Assembly: GCA_038502055.1 (NCBI GenBank)
Contig: JAXRKN010000042.1
Coordinates: 1,612,001 to 1,676,000, forward strand
Length of the DNA stretch: 64,000 nucleotides
Origin: Tanytarsus gracilentus
Lineage: Eukaryota; Arthropoda; Insecta; Diptera; Chironomidae
Direction of reading: 5' to 3'
The first letter of the stretch is position 1, and each line of letters begins with the position of its first letter. The notes beneath the pieces are model-generated. The model searched no databases. It saw nothing but the letters and a program-made list of their open reading frames with translations, and was not told the DNA's origin. The position numbers were made by a program, and so were the translations under genes. Shown piece after piece: positions 39,439 through 51,145 of the stretch.

Positions 39439-42400
39439 AAAAATAAAGCTCATCGTTGTTAAAGAGAAAATTCTTATAGGGTTGAGTTGATAGTTCTGGG
39501 TCAAAAGGCACTCTCGCATGTAAGAAGCTCATCATCAAGTTTCTCCAGTTTTAAACGACTCCCCGTGGAACTTAACTTTTGATGGGCGTCATCGAATAGA
39601 AAATGAAGATGAAGACACAGAAAAGGGAAATAAAATTGTAATTGCATTTGAAGACCACGTTGCATTGTCATCGCATAAAGGAGAAAACTTCAATCAACTT
39701 GAAAATAAAAAGCTTTAAATTGTAATTTCTTAAATTATTCTAGCACTCACTCAGTGGAAGCTTTTCAACGTTCCATTGCGGATGTAAAAGGAGAAAAATT
39801 TCTTCAAAAATTGAATTAAATTACCACAAAAGTGGAAGACTCGTGTAGCATTTCAATTAGCTTTAAGCCTTAGATGGGAGCTCAGCTTCGTGTGTGTGTT
39901 TGTGAGATGCGAAAACACTCGAGAGAAAATTGCACAACAAAGAACTTTTCTGCTAAAAGCACTTGGGAAAAAATGTCGTAACATAATTTTTTATAACCAC
40001 ATTTTTTAAACCCCTACTCACATGTGAAGAATCCATAATAGAAAATTACTTTGTGAAATAAGACTGCCGGTGGATCAAAAAATTTAATATAAATTTAAAA
40101 ATTTGATTTTTTGCGGGAGGCAAATTTAGGATTTAGGTTTGAATTAAAATTTAACAATTTGTGAATTAAATTTTGAATCATTTAAAAATTAAATTTGAAA
40201 CTAATCTAGACAAGAATTCAAGCTAATTAATACAAAATTAAATTTATAAATCTCTGGATTAAATTTTGAAACTTCCTTTTTGATCTTAGAAAAACTTTTT
40301 TATCGATTTTCATCTGGTTTTTCACTTGATTGCACCGGAGAATCACTACAATCACTTCTCTCTAATACATCTCGACCTCAAAGTGAAAATTTTCACTTCA
40401 AACCATCACCACGGAAGCATTTTAAAGCAGAGGCAAAAATAAGTGTAAAAAATCTCACAATGGTTCAAGAAAAATTAAAAGCTCTGAGAAAAAAGAAGCA
40501 AAAAGGATTTAAAGAATTTCCCACGGTTCCTCACAAGATGTTGTCGGATTATGTGAGTGTTATGGAAGGTTTGATGAATGAGCTTGTTGTTGTTATTCAC
40601 GATATAAAATTTAATCGGATGTTAGCATTTAAGGCTCTCATATTTTATGAGGGAGGAAAAACTTCTCGGAATGAAATGTGAGCTTTATGGTTTGTGTGTG
40701 AGTGGAATAGAAAAGAAAAATTTAGAGGATTTTGCGAAACGCCAAGCTTAGAGTTATGGGACGAAAATGTGTTTTTGATATTATTGAAGTTGTTGACATT
40801 TTATGGGGATAAGAATTGGGTTAGTTTGCTGTTGTAAAGTGTCTAAAAATTTTCAAAATTATTCTATCGATAAATTTCAAACAATTTGAGAGCCACTAAA
40901 CAAATTTAATAAAGTTAAAATTTAAAATTTTGCATAATTAAGAAATATCCAGTCTTAGTTCAGATAAACCCTAAAAATATCTTTGTGAATTCCCTTTCTA
41001 ACGAATTTCCATTTTAATCGTCTGTGACATGACAATGAAAGCAGAATACTACGAAGGAATTCCGCTTACTTTTAACGACGAACAATTTTTATGTCTTCTT
41101 TTCTCTTCAAAGACACACTGATGTAAAATTCGAGTGATGCCACCATGGATTTTAGCTCTTAGGAAAATATTAAGCGCGAAGATGACAAAATGTCATTAAA
41201 TTCACGCATGAATGAAATTCCTTGAACATCATCATTTTATATGCTCGAAGGCACTTCACTTCACGCACCACCAAAACACATATGGAATATTAATGCAAAC
41301 CGTACATTGATCCTCCTCCAAGTCGATCAATAATTGGCTTCCTATTATAACACGCATATTACACCACATCCCGTCACCCTTATTCGTAATTCGATCCCTC
41401 AGGCATAATCGATGTGAATGAAAGGTGGATTCGTCGCTGCTTTTTTGTGTTCGTCGTGTTACATCACGAAAATGTAAATTCATTGAATTTTTATGTTACA
41501 CGTTGGAACAATTTTGTGAAAATTCTCCCGTAAGCGAGTTTGTGGACTTAAGCGGAATTCATTGAAATTCTGTAATTTCACAATTTTCCGATTACCCTCA
41601 GGAAATTTACAACTCAAGCTTTAAATCTTTTAATCTACAATTCATTTCATTGCTCGATTTCGCCCTCACAATTTTACATTGTCAGTCTAATAAATTTCAT
41701 CGCCTTATTTTTATATCTCACTTTATTTTCATAGACGTAAATTATTTCACAAAGATCACGTTTGGAATTGAAAAAAAAATCATAAAATGAAAATGACATC
41801 AAAAAATTTTGTGAATGTTGAGATTTTGTGCCTCTCTCATGGGTGATTTATGTTAAAATGTAAAATTTCGTGAGAGAATGAATGGACAATTGACTGAAAT
41901 GGTGATGATGGACATCGTCACGTATTGTATGGTAAAAAAATTGTGTTGTCACATTTAAAAGATTGATAAAAATGAATGTGAATGGAGATTTAACAAAAAA
42001 ATTCGAATAAAAGATTTCATAAGCAGAGCTTTTAAAGCTTTTAATATTTTTGGATCAATTTTTAGTATTAATTTAAATTTTTTAAGCTTAATTATTTATG
42101 AAAATATTTTAAAATTGTTATTAAATTGAGCTTTCATTAATTTTTAAATAAATTCATATTTTTTAAAGCAATTTTTTAAATAAAAATATTCAAAATATTT
42201 TTTTGTGCTCAATTTTTTATAAAATTATTTTTTTGCAAAAGAAATTTCCTACACTCGAGGGACAGCAGTAAATTTACATTAAGTGATATCATCACCCTTT
42301 TTGCCCTCCCAATTCGTGCCATATAACAATATGAATGCAGTTTTATCTCTCTGTCTCCTTCACACTATTTCACATTTCACACTTCACTTCATTTTCCACA

Positions 42401-45400
42401 ATTTTTTTCATTCTTTGTAACTGCATGACTTACTCACTCACTCAGTTAGTCTCTTTTGGACAATCATCGTCATTGACAGTCATGAGTTTTCATGGCAAAA
42501 TAGCTGTGGTATGCAAATTATGTTTTTCGTACTGTGTGATGTCAAAGAATTGTGACAATAGTAAAAAAATTGTGTTAAAAAATTAAAATTTTAATTTTTC
42601 ATCTTAGATGTGATTAAAAAAATTATTAATATTTTTCTATTTGTCAAAAAAACATTTTAATCCCATGTTATGTGAAAACTTTTTAATACTCATGTATGAA
42701 CTCTCACTGTACACACTCTATACTGCACATGAACATCACAGCATCTATGATAGCATTTAGGGGATGGGATGCACACACATACATAATATTATATCCAGAT
42801 TATGCCAAAAAGCGAGTCAAAAAAATCACACAAAGGAGCAAGAGAGTGAGAGAGAGAGCGATTACATAATCCTTGTGTGTGAGTCTCCTGATAATTCCGA
42901 AAATCTTACAAAACTTTCTCATCCGAACGGAATAGAAGTCGTGCATCAATATTATGTTTTTTGTGGCTCTATAGCAAAGCGAGAATTTCCATTACGTAAC
43001 GATTTTTTCACCATTCTGTGCGTTTCACAGCGTTGAATGTAAAAAAATACACTCGACGTGATATCGCATAAGATAGGAGGAAGAAAAAAGATTTTTATCC
43101 TACTTTTTTATTTATTTCACTAGCGACAATCGCTTTGGTTAATGCGTGAGAACAAAAAAGTCCTCATCACATGCTCATGAGTCACTGACTATGAAGAATT
43201 TTCACTAAATTTCCTCTTAAATTTGAAAAATTTATTTTCAGTGAGGAGAAGATTGCGGATTTTATGTCTCAACACTTCCGAATTTCAATTCTCACTGAAA
43301 TGATGAGAAAAATTGGAAATGTTACAAAGTTTTTCTCTCTCGATTTTCCTCTCCCACTTTCCAGATCTCATCCCCCAAGCAGCATCCCCAATTCTCGCTT
43401 TCTCTCGCCATGTGCCTCCGATGCTGCTTTTACTACTGATGATGATGATGAGAGACATAAACAGAGAATTTTATTGTTCGTTTGCCGTTTGGGGGAGAAA
43501 AAATGTTGAGAGGAAAAAGTCAATGAATTTTGTGCTTTTGGGGTGTTTTTGATGTTAGAATTTTATGAGAGATTAAAGTTCAGAGAGAGTAAATTAGGGA
43601 TATTTTATTTAAACAGTATTGAAAAGATTTTCACGTCACTGATATTTTTAAAACAATTCACTGAAATATTTAAATCTTTATTTGAACGTTAATGAACACA
43701 ATAAAATATTTTTATGCACCTAACTTTATGCTAACTTTGTGAGAGAAAAAAATCCTTCAACCCTGGATTCAATGACGATGATGAACACATGGTCTTGGAA
43801 AGCTACAAGCATGCGTTGAATTTCCCAAAACAACCTCATTTCTCGCATTCCGTCGCATTTTCTCTCTCACATTTTTTTCTTTTATATTTCATGATATTGA
43901 AAGCATCTCCATTCATACTTAAGAGTAAGTGAGAGAGTCTGACGACGGGGTGGCGGTGGTTAAGAATTGAGGTGTGAGAGAATGAAAAGATGCAAAGAGT
44001 CGCCTTGCATAACTACTGCCGTTACTGGAGGCAACTTTGTTGACTTTCTTAATCGTTTTAAGGCACATTTAACTGACTCTGGCTTTAGTTGATTGTTCCA
44101 AGAATAATTGAAAGAGAAAAACTGTCATTGAAGATTCTAAAAAGTAAATAAAAATTTATATTGACACATTTTTATAAAATTGATGCATTTTCCCAAAGTA
44201 AATGTCAAACTCAAAGTAGAGCACAAAAAGGCACATTTTAGATCGATCTCAGAAACGAAATCAAAGTTGGAGATGGAAATAAATCATTTAAAATCCCGAA
44301 ATGATAACGCCACGATGGTTGTGGAGGGGAGGAAGGAAAATTGGAACAGCATTTTCAGTATGCGGATGACAATAAGCAAATATAATATGGAAAATGAGAA
44401 TGTGATTTATCAGCAGAAGAAGGAGACGCGCAGACAGATATAAATGTACACTCGAGGCAGGGCAGAGTAAATTTTTAGGGCGAAGTGAATGCCGATAAAA
44501 ATTTAGAATCAACTTGAAAAAATTTCTTTCTGAAGATTGAAAAATTTAACATAAAAATTTGAAATTTTTAAAATCTTAAACTTTTTTAAATTTAGCATTA
44601 AAATCTGAACCTCTTTAAAAGCTCATCGAAAGCTTTCACCTCTCGCACGTTTTTACTCGTGAAAACCCGTGAAAGGGTGAAAAATTCTAAGCAGCTCCAT
44701 TTTTCATTCAATTAATCTTCATGATAAATGAGCTTCATGGAAAGAGCGAGCTATGATTGATATTCCTTTCGGTAAGTTCACTAACATCCACCCACAGATA
44801 ACCACACACGCAAATCTCATGTCACGATTTGTTCATGTGACACGTTTCCACGTCCAGTCGGCATAAAATCTTGTTTTTTTTTGTCAACATGCAATCATCA
44901 CATATCCCCACTTGACCTCCCGAGGAAATGCAAATGCTCACATTCTTATACGTTCTCATGAAATATACACATATGAGATTGAAATCAATCGGACAGCGTG
45001 GGATGAGAATGTTGCTGCGAAAAGCAAAACTTCAAAGCTCACAAACGTCTTACGGTGAATATGTAAACACACCCTTTGGACTTTTTGTGCTTCATCGACA
45101 AAAATAATAATTTTTATATGCTTTTACATCTCATAGGGATTGTTTGTCATACGTTGATTGTCCATAACGACTGTGATTATGATTTCTCATTTTTTGTGAT
45201 TTTCCCCAGGGTAAAAATTAATAAATTTATCTCGGGTCTTTGAGCTTACAATTAAGTCGTTCTGTCGCATTTGTAATGTCGATATTTGATTTGTGAGTTA
45301 AACACTTACTTTTTCGTTTGTGCTCTCAAATACTCGGAGTATAATGTATTTGCCTTCTGGAAGCTTTTAAGAAGTCTATATTCCATACAGAAAAGTTTCT

Positions 45401-47136
45401 CTTTCAAGAGATACTCGAGATTTGAGAGAGCAACAAGGATGAATAAGAAGAAATGAAAAAAGTTCTCAAAGTGGAAAGCCAGAAGCATCTTTTTGAAATA
45501 AATATATACCAAATTTTATAATGATGAAATTTTATGATACAAAGTTCGAATTCTGTTCTGCGGAGAAAAGGGGAAGAGAGTGAGAGATATGAAAAGCTTT
45601 TAATTTTAAATTCTTGAAGACGCGACACTCAGAGCTTTTTGTGTTGTCTTTTTAAAAAAAACTAATTTTAATTTTAGCGATTTTAAGAAGATTGGATTTA
45701 ATTTAAATTCAACGGATTAAAAAATAAAAAATTAAAATTTTATTGAATTTAATTAATCTATGATAAAATTCGAAATTTAAAGTTTTAAATTAAAGTAAGC
45801 ACGCCTTGCAACCTCTCTGTTGGCAAATAACTCCATGAATGAATATAAATTGTATCAAGAAATCATTGTTAAGAAGTCTCCTTCCATCGATGAGATGCGA
45901 TTTCTCATTGTTACGACTTTTATTGCAAAGACTTACAATTCGCATGACGATGAAGTTTTCCTGCTGAAGCGGAAAGGAGAAAAAGTTTTATTGAATTTTC
46001 GTGCAGCTTGCAAAATTTCTCATCAACTTTGTGTCACTTCATCTACTCATGGCGAACTTGATATATTTCTAGAAAATTGCTCAACGCTGAAATGCAATAA
46101 AAATACCATGAAAGTCATTTCGGAAAAAAATAAGATAGAATCTGTACTTTTATTGCAGCCATTGTAAAATTTCTTTTTGATTGCTTTTTAACTCTTTTTA
46201 TTTTCTGGAGTTCTTTTAGGGCAAGAACGTAAATTTTCTTTAATTCAGTTATTTTTGGAGAGTTTGAGTCAATTAGAAAAATAAATTTAAGTAATTAAAA
46301 TGGCATTTCTTAAAGTTGAAAGGAAATTGTAAAATTTAGGAACGCGTGATAAAATAAAGTTTCTAACAGTTTTGGAGAATTTTACCTTAAATTGAAAAAG
46401 CTGTTTGTTGTTAGTCGAGGACATTCTCATGCTGCACGAAAAAAATTATTCAATTACTTGCAAACTTATTACAAATTTTTTGAAGAGTCTGCATTTTAAA
46501 TTCAATATTCCCTCTCTTGAAAAGTTGTAGTGAACCACTGAACAGAATTTGATTGCAGTTTCATCGTTATGCATTTTATTTGTGAAAAAAATTTAACTTG
46601 TGCGAATTCTTTTGATGGATAAAAGAATTTTCCTTCTTTTGTTAAATGAAATATTTACTGTGAGTTGATGAGTATTTAAAACACACTTCCAAAATGACAG
46701 ATTTTAAATTTTAAAAATAAATTTCCAGTTCAATATTACAAATTTTATTTTTACATCCTGATGAAAAGTTTTAAAACTTCCTTAATAATTTCAATTTTTT
46801 TCCTAAAATCTTGTCACTGTTCAGTCGTTAACAATGCAATTTTTCATGTAATAAAATATATGAAATTTTTCTTTTAAATCTCATCAGCATAAAATTTCCT
46901 ACAATTATGCGATGCTTGATGCAGACTGCAGTGACTTGAGAATTTTTCAATGTAAATCCTTTAGTGAATGCTGAAGAGCATAAAAATTGTTAACAATGAA
47001 ATTCAATGCACATGAATTATTCAAATAAAATTATTCGCATGCTTAAAATTGAAAGGATCAAGTGAGTTTAGCTTGAAATTATTTTCCATACGCTCAAAAA
47101 TTCATATCGCAATTAAAAAGTAAAAAATTTGAGCTT

Positions 47137-48175
47137 AGAATTATAGCTGTATATATTAATTTTTTTTTCCAAAACCTTTTTCCCTAGTGCCAAGACATTA
47201 CATTTTGCAATATCAAAACTTATACTCAAATGATAGGCCTAGTCAAACCCTACAAACTGGGGAAAACAGATTTGAAATCGGTTGATCCTACGAGGGGTTA
47301 GAGCCATTTAAATCATTTTACTTTCTTACTTTCTCACTTTTTTACGATTTTAGGGGGGGGGATATTTAAGAAGGGTGGTGGGTTTTGGTTTGTTGATAAA
47401 GATCGGGTTTTGGCTCTAGTTGTGCAAGAAGTATTTTGTTTTGAGGTATGACCCTTCAAGGACCGTCCCTGAGTGCAAAAATGTCCTTTTTCATACAAAT
47501 TTTCTTTTATATGGCTTCATGGGTATCGTTGAACTCGTAATTGCATCAGGAATCGATTGACATTGACGATTTTTGAGGAGTGTCCATCATGGCCGGCCAG
47601 GAGTGCCACTAATGTCCATTTTTCAGAACTATGGCTTCATGTATGTCGTTGAACTCGTCATTGCATCAGGAATCGATTGACATTGATGATTTTTGAGGAG
47701 TGTCCATCATGGACGGCCAGGAGTGCCACTAATGTCCATTTTTCAGAACTATGGCTTCATGGGTATCGTTGAACTCGTAATTTGACCAGGAATCGATTGA
47801 CACTGACGATTTTTGAGGAATGTCCATCATGGCCGGCCAGGAGTGCCACTAATGTCCATTTTTCAGAACTATGGCTTCATGTATGTCGTTGAACTCGTCA
47901 TTGGACCAGGAATCGATTGACATAGATGATTTTTGAGGAATGTCCATCATGGTCGGCCAGGAGTGCTACTAATGTCCATTTTTCAGAACTATGGCTTCAT
48001 GTATGTCGTTAAACTCGTCATTGCATCAGGAATCGGTTGACACTGACGATTTTTGAGGAATGTCCATCATGGTCGGTCAGGAGTGCCACTAATTCCCATT
48101 GCAACGGAGTAGGGTACTAATCTATGCGGAGCTATTGGAAATGGCAACGCCGTTTGCAGACCCACCTTGTTTTCA
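47137..48175. mobile_element. Tandem-repeat element, copy 2 (inverted relative to copy 1)
   Basis: The reverse complement of the element at 34517-35600: the flank containing CCCTAGTGCCAAGACATTAC, five 120-bp units from about 47515 to 48105 (GTCGTTGAACTCGT recurs every 120 bases), and the terminal AACGCCGTTTGCAGACCCAC near 48146. Unit-to-unit substitutions differ from copy 1. Both copies have five units, so they look like copies of one source element rather than independent arrays. Confidence 0.85.
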
Positions 48176-50921
48176 CCATTAAATATTCAACAATCAAACC
48201 TTTTTTTCTTTCGATCGAATCGAATTGAAGCGATTTAACGGATCACTTAAAATCACATACGCCTTATTGTGCACGATATACGCTCACCCCCGACAGCATT
48301 TTGCGAATATGAAACTCAATTGTCGATTATCAACAAAAGGTGAACGAGAGAGAGAATGAAAAAAGGTTAACATCGCAATAAAAATCAGATCGAATTCTGA
48401 GTGGAGTATTATGTAATGCATATTGTGCTTTTCTCAGTGCGACGAAGAAGAAAATTATCGAAAATTGGATTGTAAAGATGTTTTTATGGGTTGAAGAAGT
48501 TTGCTAATGTCTTGATTAAAAAAGTCCCTTTTGGGATTGATAAAATTTTTCTCAGCAAAATTTTTATGTCTAGTAATTTTTCAAACAGAAAAGAAAAATT
48601 CTATAAAATTACTTTACCAAGTTTAAGATTGATATCAAGTTTAATTTTCGTTTAAAGATGCCACATAAATAATGACCTTGAAGCTCTTCATTAACTCATA
48701 TCAAAATATTTTTACTCTTCACATTCACTTGAAGGACGTGTTTAGAGAAAAAAAATCACTGAATGCCTTTCACTTTTCCTCGAAATGAAATCGATTCGGA
48801 AATGAATTAAGGAAAAAGTAATTTATCTCTCGACGATGAGCAGCAGATAAGAGCAAAAATAGTTTAAGGGGTAGAAACTGGAGCAAATGTTTTGAGATAG
48901 ACTTAACTCTTTAGAATTGCATCGAAATTACATTCAAATTAAATTTAAAATTACTCTCAAATTTTAACTCTAGCGTTCCAGCCTTAAAAATATATCCGAA
49001 GTGTTTGCAAATTGATGGACTTTTTCCCCTAGTATTCATCTTTTTCGCACTTCCTTAGGAAGCTTACAATTTCAACTGAGAAAATGGGCGGAAATTGACG
49101 ATCTTGATTTTAAGTAATAGAAAAGTTCTCTGGTCGCATCCTTTTTCTTAATCCCGGAAAATTTACTTAATGACCATGTATCTAATTGAGTCTCTTTATC
49201 TCCCCTCAAGTTATCGGCCAAAATCACAAACGAAGTGATGATTACGTGCTTAAATCCTCCCCTAAATTGACAACTGACCATCATTGATTTCTAATGTGAA
49301 TCGGATGAAAAACTCAACATGTTTAGGGTGGAAATGTGAATGGAATCTGACTTTTACAGATAAAATTGAAACAAAAAAATCGTAAATAAATTTCAGTGCT
49401 AGATCGCAAACATATCCATAGAAAGGAATACTATCGAAAGCACTTGTCACCGTCATCTGCAAAAGCAAAATGATGTGTGAAATTTTACAACCAGTTTATC
49501 TATCCTCAAACCACAGCTACATTTGTCATACACGTTATCAACACACTTGTTCGTTCCATGCTTGAAAATATCACCATATCTTAGAAAATGTCATGAACAA
49601 ACTCGCTCAAAAGCACTCAGTCAGAATAAATTTAAGAATTTATTAAAGCAAGTTTTTTTACTAACTGAGTAAAGCGTCAAAAATATTCTACTGAAATCAT
49701 AAAACTCTATATTTCAAATTCTGTAAATAAATATTTTTATGCTGTTGAGACCAGAATATTTTTTGCTATGCATGTGAAACAATTTCTCTTTTTTATTTTT
49801 CTTCTTAACATCCTTGGATGCCATTCGAGTAGATTTATGTTGTTTATTTTTGCGAAAGAACTGAAAGAGAAATCTAGAAATGGTTTGCTTATGAATTAAA
49901 GTTGAGCAGCAAAGTTTTTATGCAAAAATATAGAAAATAAAAAAGTTTTACTATATTTATTTTAATAATTTTAAAAAAATAAAAATAAAAATTTATAAAT
50001 TTTTCAAGTGCGCCCATCTGAAAGCATCAAAGAGAAATAAAAGAATGGGGGTCTAGGTGTGTGAAACATATCTTCTTTTTTTGAAATTTTTAAAAGCTAC
50101 CCTTAAATTTTTTCAAGTGCGCCCATCTGAAAGCATCAATGAGAAATAAACAAAAAAAAGTTTATTTAGAAAAGTTTTATTTGTTCCTTTATTATATTCA
50201 TTAAGTTTTCTTTTTTGTTTTTCTTTCTACAATTTTTTTTCGAAAAGCATTTTGCAAATATTTTTTCAGCGTGTATAAGTCCTTATAAAAAAAGTTGCTA
50301 CTATAAATGTTCTTATATTTTTAGATTACATGTAAAAATAATTTTATTGGAGAAGAATTTTCGCTCATCAAAAATTTAAATGTAAGAAGAAAGAAAAAAG
50401 TTTTACGCCTTAAATCCAATTACTTTATCGCTAATGAAATATTCATAAAGATTAGATGAGTGAGTCTGTGTACATTCATTAAACATACATATGCGTAAAA
50501 TGTGTAGCTTAACATTCTATTTTCATGTCTATTTACTTTCATACTGAGAGAGAAAGTTTCATCAAGCTCGCTATTTAGCATAATTTTTTTAATAATGAGA
50601 TATATATGAAAATGTACTGTGTGATAAAAATTATCATGCAGAAGGAGATAAAACTATTAGAGCTAAAAAGTTTTCTCGCTTTTTTATTATCTCTCATGTT
50701 AATGAGGACTTTTTAATATGCTTATGGGGAGCAATAAAATTAAAAAGGCACCAAGGATGAAGCAAGTGGAAATTGTGAATATATAAAAATATTAAATCAT
50801 TTTTAAATTTGAATTTAACGGTTTTTTTAAAATTCAAATTTTGACGGTTACAAATTCAATCCTGATGCTTTACTTGTGAAATTGTTTTTAAAATAATAAA
50901 TGGCCACTATTCTTAGTTTAT
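48176..50921. other. Region downstream of pyd without a supported gene
   Basis: AT-rich. It should contain the pyd 3' UTR at its right end (an AATAAA overlaps the pyd stop region on the minus strand). A weak hairpin of the GGGGTAGAAAC kind lies at about 48866-48990, and a 40-bp direct repeat at 50001-50149. A minus-strand stretch near 49390-49460 follows a good acceptor-like TTTTGCAG but has no partner exon. Confidence 0.5.
50001..50149. repeat. 40-bp direct repeat, two copies 109 bp apart
   Basis: TTTTCAAGTGCGCCCATCTG and the following AAAGCATCAA.GAGAAATAA occur at 50001-50040 and again at 50110-50149 with one mismatch. The repeat is richer in G and C than its surroundings. Confidence 0.85.
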
Positions 50922-51145
50922 TTAAAAGTGGTCAACTTTAACGCTGACTTGGTGTGCTGTGTTGGATGGCGGAAGATCAATATTGTCCCAGTTTGTTTCT
51001 AGGTTTTTCTCGCTGTCGGTCGCTTTAACGGACAATCCGAGTGATAGGATGCTCGATGCGCAGTGGGGAATGTTGAGTGTTACTGGTTCTATAAATTCAA
51101 GACCGACAGGACCGCACATAACGAGAGGCGATAACATTTTTTCAC
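50922..51145 (-). CDS. pyd: pyd last exon, second half of ZU5
   Basis: 224 bases after GTCACAG. Encodes EKMLSPLVMCGPVGLEFIEP, VTLNIPHCA and ends QVSVKVDHF, stop. GP.GL.F..PV.L..PHC is the ZU5 core. Confidence 0.94.

Larger units (their letters stand above)
36151..47136. other. 11 kb region without a supported gene
   Basis: The start holds the 5' UTR and promoter of the receptor gene (transcribed leftward). The rest is AT-rich with scattered short frames. I checked plus-strand frames near 40460-40680 and 45835-46167 and minus-strand frames near 41256-41480 and 45300-45420; none has a recognisable domain or a consistent splice partner. A (GT)n run lies at 37984-38005. Confidence 0.5.

Noticed and set aside
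40462..40681. Plus-strand frame of 73 residues from the first ATG (MVQEKLKALRKKKQKGFKEF ...)
   Set aside because: No recognisable domain, no splice partner, Lys-rich as expected from A-rich DNA, and the longer version lacks an ATG.
41256..41483. Minus-strand frame with WCNMRVIIGSQLLIDLEEDQ and CTVCINIP, protein-like appearance
   Set aside because: I looked for flanking acceptor and donor in matching phase and for neighbouring exons and found none; no homologue comes to mind.
45306..45420. Possible minus-strand exon ending at a GTAAGT donor (two frames open)
   Set aside because: Frame ambiguous, no acceptor with a pyrimidine tract and no partner exon.
45835..46167. Plus-strand frame of about 110 residues (MNEYKLYQEIIVKK ...)
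   Set aside because: No family recognised, no promoter or splice context; a frame this long can occur by chance in 64 kb on six frames.
49072..49468. Minus-strand stretch after TTTTGCAG (MTVTSAFDSIPFYGYVCDLA)
   Set aside because: Good acceptor-like sequence but no clear donor or recognised protein.
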